Assembly (NCBI GenBank): GCA_040981125.1
Contig: JANRMQ010000002.1
Location: 348,926 to 412,925, forward strand
Length of the DNA: 64,000 nt
Direction: 5' to 3'
Source of the DNA: DASSBQ01 sp040981125
Lineage (GTDB): Bacteria > Nitrospirota > Nitrospiria > Nitrospirales > Nitrospiraceae
The notes beneath the pieces are model-generated. The model searched no databases and had not been told where the DNA came from. It saw nothing but the letters and a program-made list of their open reading frames with translations. How positions within the stretch are numbered: position 1 is the first letter of the stretch; the number at the start of each line of letters is the position of its first letter. Shown here piece after piece: positions 60,958-64,000 of the stretch. Both the position numbers and the translations under genes were made by a program.

Positions 60958-62190
60958 CTACGCCGGCGACCGTTCATGCCAATTGGCGAACCACCGCAAT
61001 CCGGACATCGCGGGTTCGCAAGGCTCCGCTTCCTCGCCGGACGCGGGCTCCGTCACGTCGAGCCGCCGTTCTACCGTAGCGACGACTCCCCGCTCGTTCC
61101 GCAATCCCGCGACGGACCGCGCCAACTCCTGAATGGCCTGGTTCAGTTCATGGATGGGCGCCGCCATTTCCCGTTTCATCGCGCGAGCCATGTCCTCGGC
61201 CAGATGCTCGTAGGCCGACGGGCTCTCGCCATTGCCACGCACCGTCAAGCCCTGCACCGTCGTGGTCAAGGCTGAAATGGCGCCCGTCAAGCGATCTCCG
61301 ACCGCCGCCGCCAACCGCTCGGGCAAATCGGCGGGCACCGCCGGCTGCGGTGAAGCGACAGCCGTGACCGAGGATTGACCCGCCGGATTGAAATTCTCCA
61401 GCATTTGTTCCATGGTTTTGCGGGGAAACAATTCATCGAGCAGGGTCAGGAATCGCTGCTGCGTGAGCGTGAACCGGTGAAAGAGCGATTTCTCGATCAA
61501 CACAAACAGATTCGCGCAGATCAAACCGATGATCGACGTGAGAAATTTTCCGGCCAATCCGTTGATCAGCCCCTGGATACCGACAATCTGAGAGCCGTCC
61601 GCGTGCAGTTTGCTCAGCCCGATCAAGATGGCCAGAAAAGTAAACAGGAGTCCCAGGCCGGTGATCAGCGAGGGCAGCTGATGGTAGAAAGGCACATTCA
61701 ACCTGGCGGCTAAGACATCCTGAGTGAAAAATTCCGAGGCCGCGCGGGTGCTGAACACCCGGGGCTCAATGAACCAGGCGGTACGTTCGATGACGAAGGT
61801 CTTCCGGTAATGAAACCAGGCCTGCTCGAGCAATGGCTCGCGCCGCATGGCAGCATCCAAAGTCTGGACATCATCCAGATCGATGCGCGACGGCCGCGGC
61901 AACGGGCGGCCCAATTGCCTGTCGGATTCGGCCATCGCCTGAATCGACTGCCATTCCTGACCGACTGTCTTGCGTCCCACCGCGAGTTTCTTCAGCGTCG
62001 GCCATACACGGCCGTAGCAGCGCTGGACGACCGAGACATTGATCACCAGACTCACGGCATGCCACAGAAAGAAGGCCAGGATCCCGAGCGAGCCGAGCCA
62101 GCTCAACATGGGGCTGTGCAGGCCATCCCACAGGGCAACGTCTTCGCTTAACAGCTCCCAGATAAATGCAATCGTCGATGAGGCTTCCAT
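60958..62190 (-). CDS. ZorA/MotA-like motor channel subunit
   Basis: The 410-residue product has three hydrophobic segments (about 31-55, 177-197 and 217-238). The last two fall in a MotA/TolQ/ExbB-type region (LITGLGLLFTFLAILIGLSKL; FLTSIIGLICANLFVLIE). A cytoplasmic tail of about 170 residues follows, rich in helix and coiled-coil, like the ZorA tail but shorter. It precedes the OmpA-domain partner by 188 bases, with a palindromic repeat between. Alternative readings are an ExbB/TolQ-like envelope motor of unknown task. Confidence 0.75.
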   Translation of the reverse strand: MEASSTIAFIWELLSEDVALWDGLHSPMLSWLGSLGILAFFLWHAVSLVINVSVVQRCYGRVWPTLKKLAVGRKTVGQEWQSIQAMAESDRQLGRPLPRPSRIDLDDVQTLDAAMRREPLLEQAWFHYRKTFVIERTAWFIEPRVFSTRAASEFFTQDVLAARLNVPFYHQLPSLITGLGLLFTFLAILIGLSKLHADGSQIVGIQGLINGLAGKFLTSIIGLICANLFVLIEKSLFHRFTLTQQRFLTLLDELFPRKTMEQMLENFNPAGQSSVTAVASPQPAVPADLPERLAAAVGDRLTGAISALTTTVQGLTVRGNGESPSAYEHLAEDMARAMKREMAAPIHELNQAIQELARSVAGLRNERGVVATVERRLDVTEPASGEEAEPCEPAMSGLRWFANWHERSPA

Positions 62191-62575
62191 AGATGAGGTC
62201 TCCGGTTGATCGGACGCAAGAGGCCGATGACCGGCAGGAAGTCAACTTCCATGCCACAGCGAAGACTCGGCGATTGGCCGGAGGATCAGCGGATCGGGAA
62301 GAGAATCGGGAAGAATGCGGGACGAGGTTGCAGCCGGAAGCGGCAAAAGATGCCGGCAAATGCGGCAAATTCTGCTGGGCACGGATCAGTCGGCCTGTCC
62401 AAAATCTTTCCGTAGCGCATGAGCCATAGCGCAATCCGCCTCGCTTTTGTGAATATGGGAGAACGGCTTGGGGCGCGGCAGAAGCACATGGAGGCGTTGA
62501 TTCGACGAATACGCGCATCACTTGTCGTCAATCGGGTGCTTTGTTAGACTGCCCACATATCGAAGGAGTGCACCA
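62191..62575. other. Divergent intergenic region, nothing recognised
   Basis: About 385 bases lie between the motor operon and the Uma2 gene. Overlapping open frames give Arg/Pro-rich products and look non-coding. AAGGAG near 62563 is the ribosome site for the Uma2 gene. No promoter stands out. Confidence 0.4.
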
Positions 62576-63148
62576 ATGTCCGCACCCGCCATCCAAACCA
62601 AGCGCTGGACCCGCAAAGAATATGAGCGCATGGCCGCCTTAGGCCTGTTCAGTCCGGACGAGCGTGTTCAACTGATTGAGGGAGAGATCGTCACGATGAC
62701 CCCACAAAATAGTCCTCATGCTGCGACCATCGGGAAAACGCAGCGTGCCCTCGATCGCACCTTTGGAGTGAATATTTGGGTCCGTGTCCAAATGCCATTG
62801 ATCATCGATCCCGACTCAGAACCTGAACCGGACCTGGCCGTGGTGCAGGGGACACCGGATGACTACAGCGATCATCACCCTACGTCGGCGCTCTTGGTTG
62901 TGGAGGTCTCTGACACAACACTGTCGCTGGATCGAGATCGAAAGCGCAGCCTTTATGCGCGGGCCGGTATCCAGGAATACTGGATCGTCAACCTAACGGA
63001 GCGTTGTTTGGAGGTGTACCGCGACCCCCTAAGCCAACGGGGCCATCCTGCCTCGTACCGATCATTTCGAAAGTTGAATTTATCGGATTCCGTCTCCCCG
63101 CTCGCTGCCGCGTCCGCCTCGATTGCCGTCGCCAACCTGTTGTCGTAA
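62576..63148 (+). CDS. Uma2 family (DUF820) restriction-endonuclease-fold protein
   Basis: The 190-residue product has the Uma2/DUF820 pattern: an N-terminal MAALGLFSPDERVQLIEGEIV with conserved E, then PEPDLAVV and LLVVEVSDTTLSLDRDRKRSLYARAGIQEYWIVNL, the PD-(D/E)xK-like core (D...E-x-S...K). These proteins have a nuclease fold and are abundant in cyanobacteria and other bacteria, often near mobile or defence genes; their substrates are unknown. The ATG at 62576 has AAGGAG upstream. Confidence 0.87.
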   Translation: MSAPAIQTKRWTRKEYERMAALGLFSPDERVQLIEGEIVTMTPQNSPHAATIGKTQRALDRTFGVNIWVRVQMPLIIDPDSEPEPDLAVVQGTPDDYSDHHPTSALLVVEVSDTTLSLDRDRKRSLYARAGIQEYWIVNLTERCLEVYRDPLSQRGHPASYRSFRKLNLSDSVSPLAAASASIAVANLLS

Positions 63149-63230
63149 TCAACGCCGAACTGTCCCCTGGTACTCGTCTCCCCACGTCACATCATACATT
63201 CCAAGGATGCCAGAGGCTTAGCATTGCCGG

Positions 63231-63325
63231 GCTTCAATGGGGTGAAGCCGTGGGATTTGAGTCACATCGGAACGCCGCTCAGGAGGAATCCGAGCTTCAA
63301 TGGGGCCACGGCGGTGAAGCCGTAA
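63231..63325. repeat. Two degenerate repeats, probable relic of a second CRISPR
   Basis: GCTTCAATGGGG begins at 63231 and again at 63294. The second copy continues CCACGGC-GGTGAA-GCCGT, and the first continues TGAAGCCGTGGG after losing the nine bases that make the left stem. Together they rebuild a repeat with stem CCACGGC/GCCGTGG. Adding back the deletion gives a unit of 72 bases, equal to a 36-37-base repeat plus a 35-36-base spacer. This differs from the array at 63663. Confidence 0.5.
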
Positions 63326-63440
63326 TCACTGGGTGCTCTTGCTCGTTTCATTTTGTGAGGGTTTCTTCGAACAACAGTCAACGGCTCAATCGTTCAGACG
63401 TTTTCTATAATGAACCCGTTCGGGTGCCTGGGAGGCATAC

Positions 63441-63643
63441 ATGGAATACCCAATCGTCATTGAAGAGGATCCGAAAGCCGGCGGATACGTAATTTTTGCC
63501 CCACCTTGAAAGGATGCGTCTCACAGGGCGGAACCGAAGAAGAAACCTTGGAAAATATCAAGGACGCGATCAGGACCTATCTCCAAAGCATCGACGATCT
63601 CAAACGTTTGAACAAGCTAAGAACCGTCGAAGTCAGTGTATGA
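63441..63643 (+). pseudogene. Frameshifted HicB-like antitoxin gene
   Basis: The ATG at 63441 with GGAGG upstream opens MEYPIVIEEDPKAGGYVIFAPP and stops at 63509. The next frame continues at once with LKGCVSQGGTEEETLENI and then DAIRTYLQSIDDLKRL to a stop at 63643. Together they make a normal HicB/UPF0150-type protein (GGYV...P.L.GC.S.G.T.EE.L.NI..AI..YL). One base is missing near 63505. No hicA toxin is adjacent. A TATAAT at 63406-63411 may be its old -10. Confidence 0.8.
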
Positions 63644-63662
63644 CCACCCTCTCGCGATTCCC

Positions 63663-64000
63663 GTTTCAATCCTTGTTTTGATGGAACTCCCTTTCAGACT
63701 GGACCGAGCGGACGTGGTGGTGCACTACAACGGCAGTTTCAATCCTTGTTTTGATGGAACTCCCTTTCAGACAATCGATGACGCTATGCCTGGTAGCAGG
63801 ATCATGGGTTTCAATCCTTGTTTTGATGGAACTCCCTTTCAGACTGGACCGAGCGGACGTGGTGGTGCACTACAACGGCAGTTTCAATCCTTGTTTTGAT
63901 GGAACTCCCTTTCAGACTGGACCGAGCGGACGTGGTGGTGCACTACAACGGCAGTTTCAATCCTTGTTTTGATGGAACTCCCTTTCAGACAATCGATGAC
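63663..64000 (-). CRISPR. CRISPR array (five repeats visible, trailer end; continues past window)
   Basis: Five identical 37-base repeats start at 63663, 63736, 63808, 63881 and 63954. Spacers are 36, 35, 36 and 36 bases, and a fifth is cut by the window edge. On the minus strand the repeat ends in ATTGAAAC, the usual 5' handle of type I/III crRNAs. Transcription therefore probably runs right to left, with the leader beyond 64000. Spacers 1, 3 and 4 are the same, and the first 10 bases of spacer 5 equal spacer 2. No cas genes are present here. Confidence 0.95.

Noticed and set aside
60029..62190. Complete Zorya defence system
   Set aside because: Only the two motor-like subunits are found; no ZorC, ZorD or ZorE-type gene is adjacent on either side.
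63663..64000. CRISPR-Cas type assignment
   Set aside because: No cas genes are in the window, and a 37-base repeat with an ATTGAAAC end fits several type I and III subtypes.
1..64000. Insertion sequences or transposases
   Set aside because: No transposase-like protein or paired terminal repeats with a transposase were seen; the only mobile unit is the tRNA-Glu island.

Overview
This is a GC-rich bacterial chromosome segment with dense coding, Shine-Dalgarno starts and lipoprotein signals typical of a Gram-negative (diderm) cell. The gene mix is a Mla-type lipid transporter, many small lipoproteins, Slp and beta-barrel outer-membrane proteins, a complete ISC iron-sulfur operon, glutaminyl-tRNA synthetase and many cytoplasmic redox proteins. 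It would fit Nitrospira or a related Nitrospirota lineage. That assignment is an impression from gene content; there is no rRNA here to prove it.

Layout. 1-4.6 kb: end of a membrane cytochrome b gene and a four-gene mlaEFD-lipoprotein operon. 4.8-8.6 kb: small secreted proteins, then a coupled pair of an astacin-type metalloprotease carrying Lys/Asp/Thr-rich tandem repeats and an MvdD-like ATP-grasp ligase. 8.7-14.3 kb: a cyclic-nucleotide-domain flavoprotein, orphan ModA, a beta-barrel protein and a cupin. 14.6-22.1 kb: an unusual oxidative set (heme peroxidase, GH31 glycosidase, copper-radical oxidase); the last two share an N-terminal domain. 22.7-27.6 kb: a probable RiPP locus with a 176-residue repeat protein followed by two radical SAM enzymes, the second with the CX7CX2C motif of RiPP maturases. 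27.6-30.6 kb: lipoproteins.

30.8-38.0 kb is an integrated element of about 7.1 kb. It is bounded by a perfect 44-bp repeat of the 3' part of tRNA-Glu(CUC) and carries two Na+/H+ antiporter genes, a small lipoprotein, a ribbon-helix-helix-like protein with five tandem 11-bp sites upstream, a Rep-like protein, an excisionase-like protein and a tyrosine integrase. 38-46 kb holds small conserved proteins plus glnS, two tRNA-Gln genes and gltX; with tRNA-Glu this concentrates Glu/Gln decoding functions in 8 kb. 46.5-52.6 kb is fdx divergent from iscRSUA-hscBA-iscX, with an IscR-like palindrome between them.

52.7-60 kb is housekeeping and redox (PBP1A, TypA behind a leader terminator, peroxiredoxin, thioredoxin-like protein, FGE-like protein). 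60-64 kb turns defence-like: a ZorA/ZorB-like motor pair split by a palindromic repeat, a Uma2-family nuclease, two degenerate repeats that look like a dead CRISPR, a frameshifted HicB-like gene, and a CRISPR array whose visible spacers are copies of only two sequences. No cas genes are present in the window.

The strongest candidates for undescribed biology are the repeat-protein/radical-SAM locus, the protease-repeat/ATP-grasp pair, and the oxidase-glycosidase-peroxidase set with its shared N-terminal domain.
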